Shown here piece by piece: positions 26,716 through 34,816 of a stretch of 64,000 bases of DNA. Under the pieces are notes generated by a model. That model was given only the letters and a program-made list of their open reading frames with translations, did no database searches and had not been told where the DNA came from. The stretch's first letter is position 1. Each line of letters starts with the position of its first letter. The position numbers were made by a program, and so were the translations under genes. Source of the stretch: Chitinophaga pinensis (GTDB taxonomy: Bacteria; Bacteroidota; Bacteroidia; Chitinophagales; CAIOSU01); NCBI GenBank assembly GCA_945901065.1, contig CAMDKI010000006.1, forward strand, positions 24,876 through 88,875. Direction: 5' to 3'.

Positions 26716-26723
26716 AAATATAC

Positions 26724-28175
26724 GTGAAAAAGATAGATCAGCTGGTGCTACGCAATTTCGTAGGGCCGTTTTTACTCACCTTCCTCATTACGCTGTTCAT
26801 CTTCGTGATGCAGTTTCTATGGATGTATATTGATGACCTAGTGGGTAAGGGCTTAGAGTGGCACATTGTTTTGGAGCTGATAAGCCTAGCCAGTGCCAGT
26901 TTTGTACCATTGGCACTACCCCTTGCAGTATTGTTAAGCAGCATCATGACCTATGGCAACCTAGGTGAGCATTACGAGCTGGTGGCCATGAAAGCTGCGG
27001 GTATGTCGTTGTACCGTTTTTTATTGCCGCTTATAATTGTAGCTATATTGATTAGCGGCACGGCTTTTTACTTTGCCAATAACATACTGCCCATAGCCAA
27101 CCTAAAATTTGGCACGCTGCTAAGCACGGTGCGAAACCAAAAACCGGCTCTAAACATTAAGGAAGGCATTTTTTATACCGACATTGAGGGGTTTAGTATA
27201 AGGGTGAGCGATAAAGAAGAAGACAACCGCACCATACACGATGTGCTGATATATGACCATACGGATGGCAATAACGACAATGTGCTATCGGCCAAAACGG
27301 GCGAAATGTTTACGCAAAGCAACAACCGCTATTTGGTGCTACGCTTATACGATGGGCATAGGTATAGCGAGGGCAAACCGGGCATTGGTGGCAAACAATT
27401 GTATGAGCACTACAGTACCCACTTCAATGTTTTCGAGAAATGGTTTGATTTGTCAGACCTAGAGTTTCAGAAACAAGACGAAAGCAGTTGGAGTAACCAC
27501 TACCGAATGCTGAACATGGCCCAGCTTCAAGCGGCTATCGATACGTTGGAGTTTAGTAAAAACAAGCGCTTAGGTGAGTACCAAAATAATGTATCGCAGT
27601 TTTTGAAAGTACGCGACCCATACCTTGACACCATAAAAACCGTGGTGGTAGATACTTGTTTGAAATACGATTGGAACCAGCAGCTAGTAGCATTTGACGA
27701 TAAAGACCGGGAGCTACGCGCCTATGAAAAAGCCCTACAAGAAGCTCGAAACGTAAAAAGCTTCTCGGGTGTGGCCACACGTGACTTGGAGTACCGACTA
27801 AAAAACATACGCAAGCATAAAGTGGAGTGGCACAGAAAAATTGCCTTGTCGTTTGCCTGCTTGGTTATGTTTATGATAGGTGCGCCGCTGGGCGCCATAA
27901 TTCGTAAGGGAGGATTGGGCCTGCCCTTGTTACTCTCCATTACATTGTTTGTGGTGTTTCACGTAACCTCCATGACTGGCGAAAAAATGGCCGAAAAGGG
28001 TGTATTGGAGCCTCTTGTGGGCATCTGGTTGCCCAACTTTGTGTTGCTGCCGTTAGGCATTTTCTTACTGATAAAAGCCCGAGACGATTCGCCTTTGTTT
28101 ACCATGGACTGGTACTTTGGTATTATCAGGAAAATTAAAGAACTCAATACCAATCATGCAAAACCTTCGGCTTAA
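26724..28175 (+). CDS. LptF/LptG-family lipopolysaccharide permease
   Basis: A 483-aa inner-membrane subunit of the Lpt ABC transporter that extracts lipopolysaccharide from the inner membrane. There are three helices in the N-terminal half (PFLLTFLITLFIFVMQFLWMY, LASASFVPLALPLAVLLSSIMTYGNLGE, FLLPLIIVAILISGTAFYFANN), a large periplasmic jellyroll domain, and three C-terminal helices (LSFACLVMFMIGAPLGAIIRKGGLGLP). It starts with GTG at 26724 (MKKIDQLVLRNFVGP). It leads a tight operon with a PAP2 phosphatase and an ArnT-like transferase, which points to lipid A export and modification. Confidence 0.92.
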   Translation: MKKIDQLVLRNFVGPFLLTFLITLFIFVMQFLWMYIDDLVGKGLEWHIVLELISLASASFVPLALPLAVLLSSIMTYGNLGEHYELVAMKAAGMSLYRFLLPLIIVAILISGTAFYFANNILPIANLKFGTLLSTVRNQKPALNIKEGIFYTDIEGFSIRVSDKEEDNRTIHDVLIYDHTDGNNDNVLSAKTGEMFTQSNNRYLVLRLYDGHRYSEGKPGIGGKQLYEHYSTHFNVFEKWFDLSDLEFQKQDESSWSNHYRMLNMAQLQAAIDTLEFSKNKRLGEYQNNVSQFLKVRDPYLDTIKTVVVDTCLKYDWNQQLVAFDDKDRELRAYEKALQEARNVKSFSGVATRDLEYRLKNIRKHKVEWHRKIALSFACLVMFMIGAPLGAIIRKGGLGLPLLLSITLFVVFHVTSMTGEKMAEKGVLEPLVGIWLPNFVLLPLGIFLLIKARDDSPLFTMDWYFGIIRKIKELNTNHAKPSA

Positions 28176-28815
28176 TCCTTGGTTCTTTTTGCCCTATTTA
28201 CTTGTGCTTGTTGCCGCTGGTTTATATCTATCAACGCATAACAAGGGCGATTTTTTGCTTTGGGTAAATAGCCATCATACTACTGTGTTGGATAACTTCT
28301 TTATGCTCACCAATGAACTTGGGGAGGGTACTTTTTTACTCGTAGCTGCAGGGGCAATGTTTATTTTCACTCGCTATGGCGATGTACTCGCTGGAGTACT
28401 CGCTTGGGTTGCAGCAGGATTGATTACCCAGTTTCTAAAGCGTCAAGTTTTTCCAGACTACCCAAGGCCCGCTCGCTTTTTCGAGGGCATTAAAGAACTC
28501 TACCTGGTACCTGGTGTAAAAATAAACGAGGACTTTAGCTTCCCCTCTGGGCATACCACGGTTGCTTTTGCCATATGCACCGTACTAGCACTTTCCGTAA
28601 AGAACCATCGATGGGGCTTGTTCTTTATTGTTATGGCAATCATTGCGGGCTTATCGCGCATATACTTGTCCCAGCACTTTTTAATGGATACCTTTTTGGG
28701 TTCTATCATCGGTACCATCATGGGTATCGTTATATTCAACCTGTTCCATCTGTATTTGGATAAAAGACCAAACCATTTACTCAATCGCAATTTGCTTAAA
28801 AGCTTAAAGGCTTGA
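28156..28815 (+). CDS. PAP2-family lipid phosphatase
   Basis: A 219-aa membrane enzyme with the three PAP2 signatures: LKRQVFPDYPRP (KX6RP), FPSGHTTVAF (PSGH) and LSRIYLSQHFLMD (SRX5HX3D). Family members remove phosphate from lipid A (LpxE/LpxF), phosphatidic acid or undecaprenyl diphosphate. The operon position between LptF/G and an ArnT-like gene makes lipid A the best guess. I use ATG 28156 (MQNLRLNPW), which overlaps lptF/G by 20 bases. The frame is open to 28117 but that adds only LptF/G-overlapping codons. Confidence 0.9.
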   Translation: MQNLRLNPWFFLPYLLVLVAAGLYLSTHNKGDFLLWVNSHHTTVLDNFFMLTNELGEGTFLLVAAGAMFIFTRYGDVLAGVLAWVAAGLITQFLKRQVFPDYPRPARFFEGIKELYLVPGVKINEDFSFPSGHTTVAFAICTVLALSVKNHRWGLFFIVMAIIAGLSRIYLSQHFLMDTFLGSIIGTIMGIVIFNLFHLYLDKRPNHLLNRNLLKSLKA

Positions 28816-30536
28816 TAAAAGGTAAAGCTATATCGCCCTATTGGTTCATTGCCGCACTCGGTGCAATCTTGTTTCTGCCTTTACTTGGCAGTGTGCATTT
28901 ATTCGATTGGGACGAAATCAACTTTGCCGAATCGGCGCGCGAAATGTTGATTACTAGCGATTACGGACGAGTAACCATCAACTTCCAGCCCTTTTGGGAA
29001 AAGCCGCCGCTGTTTATTTGGTTACAGGCCACTAGCATGAAAGTGCTTGGTGTAAACGAATATGCCGCCCGCTTGCCCAACGCCCTATGCGGCATCGCTA
29101 CTTTGATGGTGTTGTTCCATTATGGCCGTATGTATCGCAATGCTACATTCGGTTGGTTTTGGGTGTTGGTATATGTGGGAACATGGCTGCCACACGCGTA
29201 CTTCAAGTCGGGTATCATCGATCCGGTTTTCAATTTATTCATGCTTTCGGGCATGGTCCATTTAGCCTTATGGGCTGCGGCACAAGGAAACAGGCAATAT
29301 CGGCACGCTGCATTGGCAGGTTTGTTTATCGGTTTGGCGGTACTTACAAAAGGGCCTGTTGGGCTTTTGCTGCCAGGGCTAGCGGCAATTGCATTCATGA
29401 TAGTTAAGCGCCAATGGTTCCTACGCCCATTGCCGTTATTACTTGCTACAGGGGTATTTTTAGTTACCACCTTTGCTTGGTATGGCGTTGAAACGATGCG
29501 CAACGGTTGGTGGTTTTTGGGCGAATTTATTACCTACAACCTCCGCCTAGCCCAAACCGAGGATGCCGGCCATGGAGGTTTTCTGTTTTACCATTTTGTG
29601 GTGTTATTGTTGGGCTGTTTCCCGGCTTCACTCTTGATTTTCTATCAGCCCAAACAGCTACCCGAAAGCACGGATACACAAACCAAAAACATGCAACAAC
29701 TCCATATTTGGATGTGGCTGGCCTTGGCCATAGTGCTGGTGGTGTTTACCATAGTGCAAACCAAAATTATCCACTACTCTTCGTTTGCATACTTTCCCAT
29801 TACATTCTTGGCGTCTAGTGCGCTTTATCGCTGGCAAGAAATGGAGGTTAAGGTTCCCAAAAGCCTCGTGGTTGCCTTAGGTTGTGGGGTAGTATTAATA
29901 GGCTCTTCCTTAATGGTGGGGGCATTTGCTTTGAGCACTGCCACTGGTATGGCTGGGGTGCTGCGCAACATTACCCTTGCCAATGATGTACCCGATACCC
30001 AAACATGGCCCATCTATTTGGCCATTATTGGGCTACTATACCTAGTGGTTGCTTTTTCGGGTGTTGTTATTGCCTGGAAAAACCAATTGATGGCAGGGGT
30101 TGCCCGAATATTGATTGCTACTGCCGTTACCATCCAGTTGATATTCATTTTAATGTTACCTTATGTTGAGCAGTTAAGCCAAGGTCCTATGATTGCGTTT
30201 GTGCAAGAACAAGCAAAGCAAGATGTTTACATCTGTGCAATTGGCTTTAAGAGCTATGCCCAATACTATTATGGAGAAAAGCAGCCCGAAGACCTGGCCA
30301 GCCCTGAATTGCTAAAAGTAATTGCGGCATACAAAGACGAGTTTAAAACAGACTATATATCGCCTAAGCAATTTAATGAGTCGGAAATGTTTTGGTATTT
30401 ATATGGCCAAATTGATAAACCAGTAGTATTTGTGGCAAAGCGCTATAAAAGCGATAAGATTATGCTCGAGTACCCGCAATTAAAACAAATAGGCGCAGCT
30501 GGTGGGTATGTGTTTTTTAGAAGACAACCCTTTTGA
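28812..30536 (+). CDS. ArnT/PMT-like membrane glycosyltransferase
   Basis: A 574-aa GT83-type enzyme with many membrane helices. The catalytic acidic motif of the first periplasmic loop is visible (HLFDWDEINFAESAREML), followed by FWEKPPLFIWLQATSMKVLGVNEYAARLPNAL, the hallmark region of ArnT-like transferases that move sugars from undecaprenyl phosphate to lipid A. The start is a TTG in a 4-base overlap with the PAP2 gene. The sugar donor is unknown and no arnA/B/C/D genes are present, so it need not be aminoarabinose. Heptamer tracts follow the stop codon. Confidence 0.88.
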   Translation: MIKGKAISPYWFIAALGAILFLPLLGSVHLFDWDEINFAESAREMLITSDYGRVTINFQPFWEKPPLFIWLQATSMKVLGVNEYAARLPNALCGIATLMVLFHYGRMYRNATFGWFWVLVYVGTWLPHAYFKSGIIDPVFNLFMLSGMVHLALWAAAQGNRQYRHAALAGLFIGLAVLTKGPVGLLLPGLAAIAFMIVKRQWFLRPLPLLLATGVFLVTTFAWYGVETMRNGWWFLGEFITYNLRLAQTEDAGHGGFLFYHFVVLLLGCFPASLLIFYQPKQLPESTDTQTKNMQQLHIWMWLALAIVLVVFTIVQTKIIHYSSFAYFPITFLASSALYRWQEMEVKVPKSLVVALGCGVVLIGSSLMVGAFALSTATGMAGVLRNITLANDVPDTQTWPIYLAIIGLLYLVVAFSGVVIAWKNQLMAGVARILIATAVTIQLIFILMLPYVEQLSQGPMIAFVQEQAKQDVYICAIGFKSYAQYYYGEKQPEDLASPELLKVIAAYKDEFKTDYISPKQFNESEMFWYLYGQIDKPVVFVAKRYKSDKIMLEYPQLKQIGAAGGYVFFRRQPF

Positions 30537-30538
30537 AT

Positions 30539-30580
30539 GTACGAAGTACGATGTACGATGTACGATTTTAGATTTACGAT
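30539..30580 (+). repeat. heptamer tract, GTACGAT type
   Basis: Six units in a row (GTACGAA, then three of GTACGAT, then TTTAGAT, TTACGAT), starting 2 bases after the ArnT-like stop codon. Confidence 0.8.
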
Positions 30581-30646
30581 TGAAGAAATTAGGGATTAAA
30601 AAAGAAATGCACCCCACAATCATAAACAATAAATTACCCATTCCAC

Positions 30647-30724
30647 AAATCGTAAATCATCAATCTAAAATCAAAAGTAACCCTACCCTCAATCGTAAAT
30701 CATAAATCTGAAATCGTAAATATT
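30647..30724 (+). repeat. two heptamer tracts, AAATCGT/AAATCAT type
   Basis: 30647-30674 and 30690-30724 each hold four or five units such as AAATCGT, AAATCAT, CAATCTA. The second tract ends on the def stop codon. Confidence 0.75.
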
Positions 30725-31340
30725 ACCGTCCTTTCTTTGCCAAGGGGAAATTCATGCGATAGCTAACATCCACATCGCCTTTGCTTATCCTATCCAAGCG
30801 TTTCTTGAGCAATTGCTTTTTCAATGGCTTTAGCTTGTCGGTAAACAATACGCCTTCAATATGGTCGTATTCGTGTTGTATCACACGGGCAGTGAGGCCA
30901 TCGTAGGTTTCGGTTATCAGTTCAAAGTTCTCGTTTTGGTACTCAATGGTCACCTTTTCGTGGCGCATTACCTCTTCGTGTATGCCAGGTATGCTCAAGC
31001 AACCCTCTTCGTAAGGCCACAGCTTGCCACCCTCTTCCAAAATGATAGGATTGATAAAGGCTTTGACAATGCCCGTTTCTTGCTCCTCTTTTGTGCTTTT
31101 TTTGCGTTTCTTTTTCGGCTTTTCTCCGTCCTCGTCTTCCTCAAACATCTGTACGGTATCCACCACAAACAAACGAATGGCCAACCCAATTTGGGGGGCA
31201 GCCAAACCAACGCCAGGGGCCTTGTACATGGTTTCGTACATATTGGCAATAAGTTCTTTCAGGTTCGGGTAGTCGTCCCCAATTTCTTCTGCTTCTTCCC
31301 GCAGCACCGGGTCTCCATAAGCTACTATTGGTAGTATCAT
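30723..31340 (-). CDS. def: peptide deformylase
   Basis: A 205-aa metalloenzyme that removes formyl from the N-terminal Met of new proteins. Motif 1 is GVGLAAPQ (43-50), motif 2 is EEGCLS with the metal Cys114, and motif 3 is QHEYDH with the metal His156/His160. An unusual charged insertion, roughly residues 66-90 (rich in E, D and K, including EDGEKPKKKRKKSTKEEQ), lies between motifs 1 and 2; the catalytic core is otherwise intact. It overlaps ruvX by 4 bases. fmt is not adjacent. Confidence 0.95.
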   Translation of the reverse strand: MILPIVAYGDPVLREEAEEIGDDYPNLKELIANMYETMYKAPGVGLAAPQIGLAIRLFVVDTVQMFEEDEDGEKPKKKRKKSTKEEQETGIVKAFINPIILEEGGKLWPYEEGCLSIPGIHEEVMRHEKVTIEYQNENFELITETYDGLTARVIQHEYDHIEGVLFTDKLKPLKKQLLKKRLDRISKGDVDVSYRMNFPLAKKGR

Positions 31341-31753
31341 TTTCCTATGCTTTCCATATAATCCTGCAAAATAATCGTAGCGCTAACTACATCCAAATTT
31401 TCCTTCTTTTGGCGGTCTTTCTTTTTCATGCCACTTTGCACCATACTCGCCGAAGCCCGTTTGCTGCTAAACGTCTCGTCTACCAACTCAACGGGTATGT
31501 TGGGGAACGTTTTTTTTAGAAACCGCACAAAATTGTACACCATCTCCGCGCTTTGCGACGGGGTATCATCTAACCGCAAAGGCTCACCAATAACGAACGT
31601 CTCCACGGTCTCCTTACTCAAATAATCTTTTAAGAACGGCATTAGTTCCTGAGTAGGCACTGTTTTTAGGCCCGTTGCAATAATCTGCATCGGGTCAGTT
31701 ACCGCTATCCCGCATCTTTTACCCCCATAATCAATAGCCAATATGCGCGCCAT
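31337..31753 (-). CDS. ruvX: putative Holliday-junction resolvase YqgF/RuvX
   Basis: A 138-aa RNase H-fold protein. The N-terminal catalytic Asp strand is ILAIDYGGKRCGIAVTD, followed by FVIGEPLRLDD, VELVDETFSSKRAS and the late LDVVSATIILQDY with the second Asp. In bacteria the family acts as the pre-16S rRNA 5' nuclease (YqgF) or a junction resolvase. The start is ATG 31753 rather than 31774, because a TATCTTTG box lies at 31762-31769. It is first in an operon with def. Confidence 0.92.
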   Translation of the reverse strand: MARILAIDYGGKRCGIAVTDPMQIIATGLKTVPTQELMPFLKDYLSKETVETFVIGEPLRLDDTPSQSAEMVYNFVRFLKKTFPNIPVELVDETFSSKRASASMVQSGMKKKDRQKKENLDVVSATIILQDYMESIGK

Positions 31754-31761
31754 AGTGGGTG

Positions 31762-31769
31762 CAAAGATA
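31762..31769 (-). promoter_or_regulatory. -7 promoter box of ruvX-def, close to the start codon
   Basis: Minus-strand TATCTTTG, exact consensus, 8 bases before the ATG. Confidence 0.55.
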
Positions 31770-31882
31770 GGCATACTTTAATTTTCCATTACCAAACAAA
31801 CAAAATCTGCTGGTTTGTGCCCCAAATTCAATATTTTTAAACATTAGCCGTTACTAGTGCATCATTCATCCTCAACCTCCTC

Positions 31883-33973
31883 ATGAAATTTTTACAACCA
31901 TTTTTGCTGATAGCTTTATTGCTATCAACTTCCCTCAGTCTTTTTGCAAAAACCACCACCCGAGACTACGCCAGTAATGTAACCATAGCCCGCGACAAGT
32001 GGGGTGTGCCGCACATTTATGGCAAAACCGACCCTGACGTAGCATATGGCCTTGCTTGGGCGCATGCCGAAGACGACTTTAAGACTATAGAAGAAACGGT
32101 GCTGATGACCAAAGGCATGAATGGCCTAATAAATGGTAAAGACGGTGCCACTACTGATTTTTTTGTGCACGCTATGGGCATCAATAAGTTGGTTGATAGC
32201 AAATATGAAACTGATATAACACCAGAGTTTAAACGATACTTGGATGGCTATGCCGCTGGATTAAACGCCTTTGTAGCTGCCCACCCCAAACAGGTACGAA
32301 TTAAAAAGGCCTTCCCAGTTACGGGTAAGGATATGATAAAAGGCTATACACTGCGCATGATATTGATATCGAACGCACATGGCAAGGTAAAGGATATAGT
32401 GAAAGGTGAGTTTGATATACCGGAAGCCAAAGGCTCTAATGCCTTTGCACTGACAGCACCCAAAACCACTAATGGCAATACCATGCTTTGCGTAAATCCA
32501 CATGTTCCCTTCGAAGGAGCTTTCTCGTGGTATGAGGCACACTTAAAAAGTGATGAAGGATTGGATATAATGGGCGCGCTTTTCCCAGGTGGTGTAACTA
32601 TCTTCTTGGGAACGAATCAAAACCTCGGATGGGCGCATACTTGGAACGGCTTGTTCCTTACCGATGTATATTACCTAAAAATGAACCCCAACAAAAAGAA
32701 CCAATATTGGTACAATGGCCAATGGGAAGAATTAGAATTGGCCAAAGCCAAACTAGTGGTAAAACTTAAAAAATTCTTGCCGAGAATACCCGTAGGCAAA
32801 AAAATATACTGGAGCAAATTCGGCCCAACATTTGAATCGCCGAATGGTGATTTTTACTCCATCCGCTTTGCGTCGAATATGGATATACGGGCTGCCGAGC
32901 AATGGTACCGAATGAACAAGGCCAGTAACAAAGAAGAATTTATGAATGCCGTAAAAATGAATGCCTTGTGCCGCTTTCATATCATATACGCCGATAAAGC
33001 AGGCAACGTAAGCTTTTTTGACAATGGCATGATACCGATGCGCGACAATAGCCTTGATTGGACATTGCCCCTACGCGGCGATACTAGCTTGTACCTTTGG
33101 AAAACTTGGTACCCTACCGACAGTTTACCCCAAGTGCACAACCCCAGTTGTGGCTGGGTATACAACACAAACAATTCAACGTACGATGCTACTTGCTCCG
33201 AAGAGAATATACCAGTGGGCACCTTCTCTAAAAACATGGGTTTCCGCACCGGGAACAACAATAGGGCCGACCGCTTTAAAGCACTCATGCAGCAATATAC
33301 TAAGGTTAGTTTTGAGGATATGAAACTGATTAAATTCGACAATAGCTATCCGGCAAACAGTGAATTTGTAAAATCGGTTTTGAGCCAATTGAATGCCGAT
33401 TTTGGCAAGCCGGAGCTAAACGCCCTGCGCGACAGAATGCTCAATTGGAACCTTGCAGCTACGCCTGACAACGAAGATGCAGTGCTGTTCTTGGTAGCTA
33501 TTGAATACATCTTTAAGAAAAAAGACTACGACGATAATCAATTTCGCGGAGGCATTGAAATTGGTAAAGAACTCATGAGCGAAGCCTTAGCATATGCCCA
33601 TACCAACCTAACCACCCACTTTGGTAGCACAAAAGTGCCGCTGAAGGATGTGCAGCGCATAAAACGCGGCATAGTAGATGTGCCAATGCCTGGTTTCCCA
33701 GATGCTATTGCCGCCAATTATAGCAAGCAAAATAAGGAAAACGGCAAATACTATGGGTACATTGGCGATTCATATACCATGCTTGTTGAGTATGGCCCCA
33801 ATGGCCCTGTGCGTATAGAAACTTTGAGCCCTTATGGCAGCAGTGCAATGCCCGACAGCCCACATTATACTGACCAGTTGCCGTTGTTCTCGAAACAACA
33901 AACCAAGGTAATGACCCTGGATTGGGAACAGATTAAGAAGGATGCTGAACGCATTTACCAACCCGGTAAATAA
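31883..33973 (+). CDS. penicillin-acylase-family Ntn hydrolase
   Basis: A 696-aa exported precursor (signal peptide about 1-22). The alpha-chain region has VTIARDKWGVPHIYGKTDPDVAYGLAWAHAEDDF. The predicted autocleavage site gives a beta chain starting at Ser185 in AKGSNAFALTAPKTTNGNTMLCVNPH, followed by the typical FSWYEAHLKSDEGLDIMGALFPGGVTIFLGTNQNLGWAHT. Family members hydrolyse amide bonds in penicillins, acyl-homoserine lactones (PvdQ/QuiP) or cyclic lipopeptides (aculeacin). The substrate here is unknown; the closest motif pattern is to the AHL/aculeacin acylase branch. It is monocistronic. Confidence 0.9.
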   Translation: MKFLQPFLLIALLLSTSLSLFAKTTTRDYASNVTIARDKWGVPHIYGKTDPDVAYGLAWAHAEDDFKTIEETVLMTKGMNGLINGKDGATTDFFVHAMGINKLVDSKYETDITPEFKRYLDGYAAGLNAFVAAHPKQVRIKKAFPVTGKDMIKGYTLRMILISNAHGKVKDIVKGEFDIPEAKGSNAFALTAPKTTNGNTMLCVNPHVPFEGAFSWYEAHLKSDEGLDIMGALFPGGVTIFLGTNQNLGWAHTWNGLFLTDVYYLKMNPNKKNQYWYNGQWEELELAKAKLVVKLKKFLPRIPVGKKIYWSKFGPTFESPNGDFYSIRFASNMDIRAAEQWYRMNKASNKEEFMNAVKMNALCRFHIIYADKAGNVSFFDNGMIPMRDNSLDWTLPLRGDTSLYLWKTWYPTDSLPQVHNPSCGWVYNTNNSTYDATCSEENIPVGTFSKNMGFRTGNNNRADRFKALMQQYTKVSFEDMKLIKFDNSYPANSEFVKSVLSQLNADFGKPELNALRDRMLNWNLAATPDNEDAVLFLVAIEYIFKKKDYDDNQFRGGIEIGKELMSEALAYAHTNLTTHFGSTKVPLKDVQRIKRGIVDVPMPGFPDAIAANYSKQNKENGKYYGYIGDSYTMLVEYGPNGPVRIETLSPYGSSAMPDSPHYTDQLPLFSKQQTKVMTLDWEQIKKDAERIYQPGK

Positions 33974-34114
33974 CTGCCTTTTTGAACTTGGAATAAAAAG
34001 GTTATCATCCTCTGCGTGATGAATAGGATTACATAACTTGACCTAATGGAGCAGCTATGCGGCACAATTTTCACCTCTCTTCATCAGCATGGGCTATTGA
34101 CCAAGATATTTCCT

Positions 34115-34122
34115 TAATTTTG
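34115..34122 (+). promoter_or_regulatory. -7 promoter box of rpe, close to the start codon
   Basis: TAATTTTG, exact consensus, ends 5 bases before ATG 34128. Confidence 0.55.
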
Positions 34123-34127
34123 AAGGC

Positions 34128-34778
34128 ATGAAGCATTTGGTAGCCCCTTCTATTCTTTCGGCCAACTTTGCTTGGTTGGGCCGAGACATCGAAATGTTGA
34201 ACGAAAGCGAAGCCGATTGGGTGCACGTTGACGTAATGGATGGTCGTTTTGTGCCGAATATTTCCTTCGGCATCAGCGTGCTGAAAGACATTGCACCGCT
34301 ATCTACCAAGTTTTTGGATGTGCACTTAATGATAGTGGAGCCCGAAAAGTATATCCAAGATTTTTATCAAGCTGGTGCACAGCAACTTACTATACATATT
34401 GAGGCTTGCTTGCACTTGCATAGCGCCATACAGCAAATAAAAGCTACTGGCATGAAAGCTGGCGTGGCCATTAATCCGCACACGCCTGTAAGCGCTTTGG
34501 AAGAAATTTTGCCTGAGTTGGACGTAGTATGCTTAATGAGCGTAAACCCCGGGTTTGGTGGGCAAAAGTTTATACAAGCTACGTTGCAAAAAATTGGCAA
34601 ACTAAAAAAGCTGATAGCGGAAACCGGCTCGCATGCCCTGATAGAGATTGATGGTGGCGTAGATGCAAACAATGCAGCCATTATAGTAGGGGCTGGTGCC
34701 GATGTAATAGTTGCGGGCAGTGCCGTGTTTAAAGCACCCAACCCTAAGGCGATGATAAGCCAACTAAAAAATGTGTAA
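34128..34778 (+). CDS. rpe: ribulose-phosphate 3-epimerase
   Basis: A 216-aa TIM-barrel enzyme of the pentose phosphate pathway that interconverts ribulose 5-phosphate and xylulose 5-phosphate. Conserved stretches are all present: VAPSILSANFAWLGRDIEML, WVHVDVMDGRFVPNISFG (metal Asp), LDVHLMI, MSVNPGFGGQKFI and IEIDGGVDANNA. It has its own -7 box just before the ATG. The TonB receptor gene starts 38 bases downstream. Confidence 0.96.
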   Translation: MKHLVAPSILSANFAWLGRDIEMLNESEADWVHVDVMDGRFVPNISFGISVLKDIAPLSTKFLDVHLMIVEPEKYIQDFYQAGAQQLTIHIEACLHLHSAIQQIKATGMKAGVAINPHTPVSALEEILPELDVVCLMSVNPGFGGQKFIQATLQKIGKLKKLIAETGSHALIEIDGGVDANNAAIIVGAGADVIVAGSAVFKAPNPKAMISQLKNV

Positions 34779-34816
34779 ATAAATACCAAGTTCGCCTGAA
34801 ATACGTTAATGCTTTG

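Noticed and set aside
28117..28155. Longer N-terminus for the PAP2 phosphatase
   Set aside because: It would only extend the overlap with LptF/G and adds a charged segment before the first helix.
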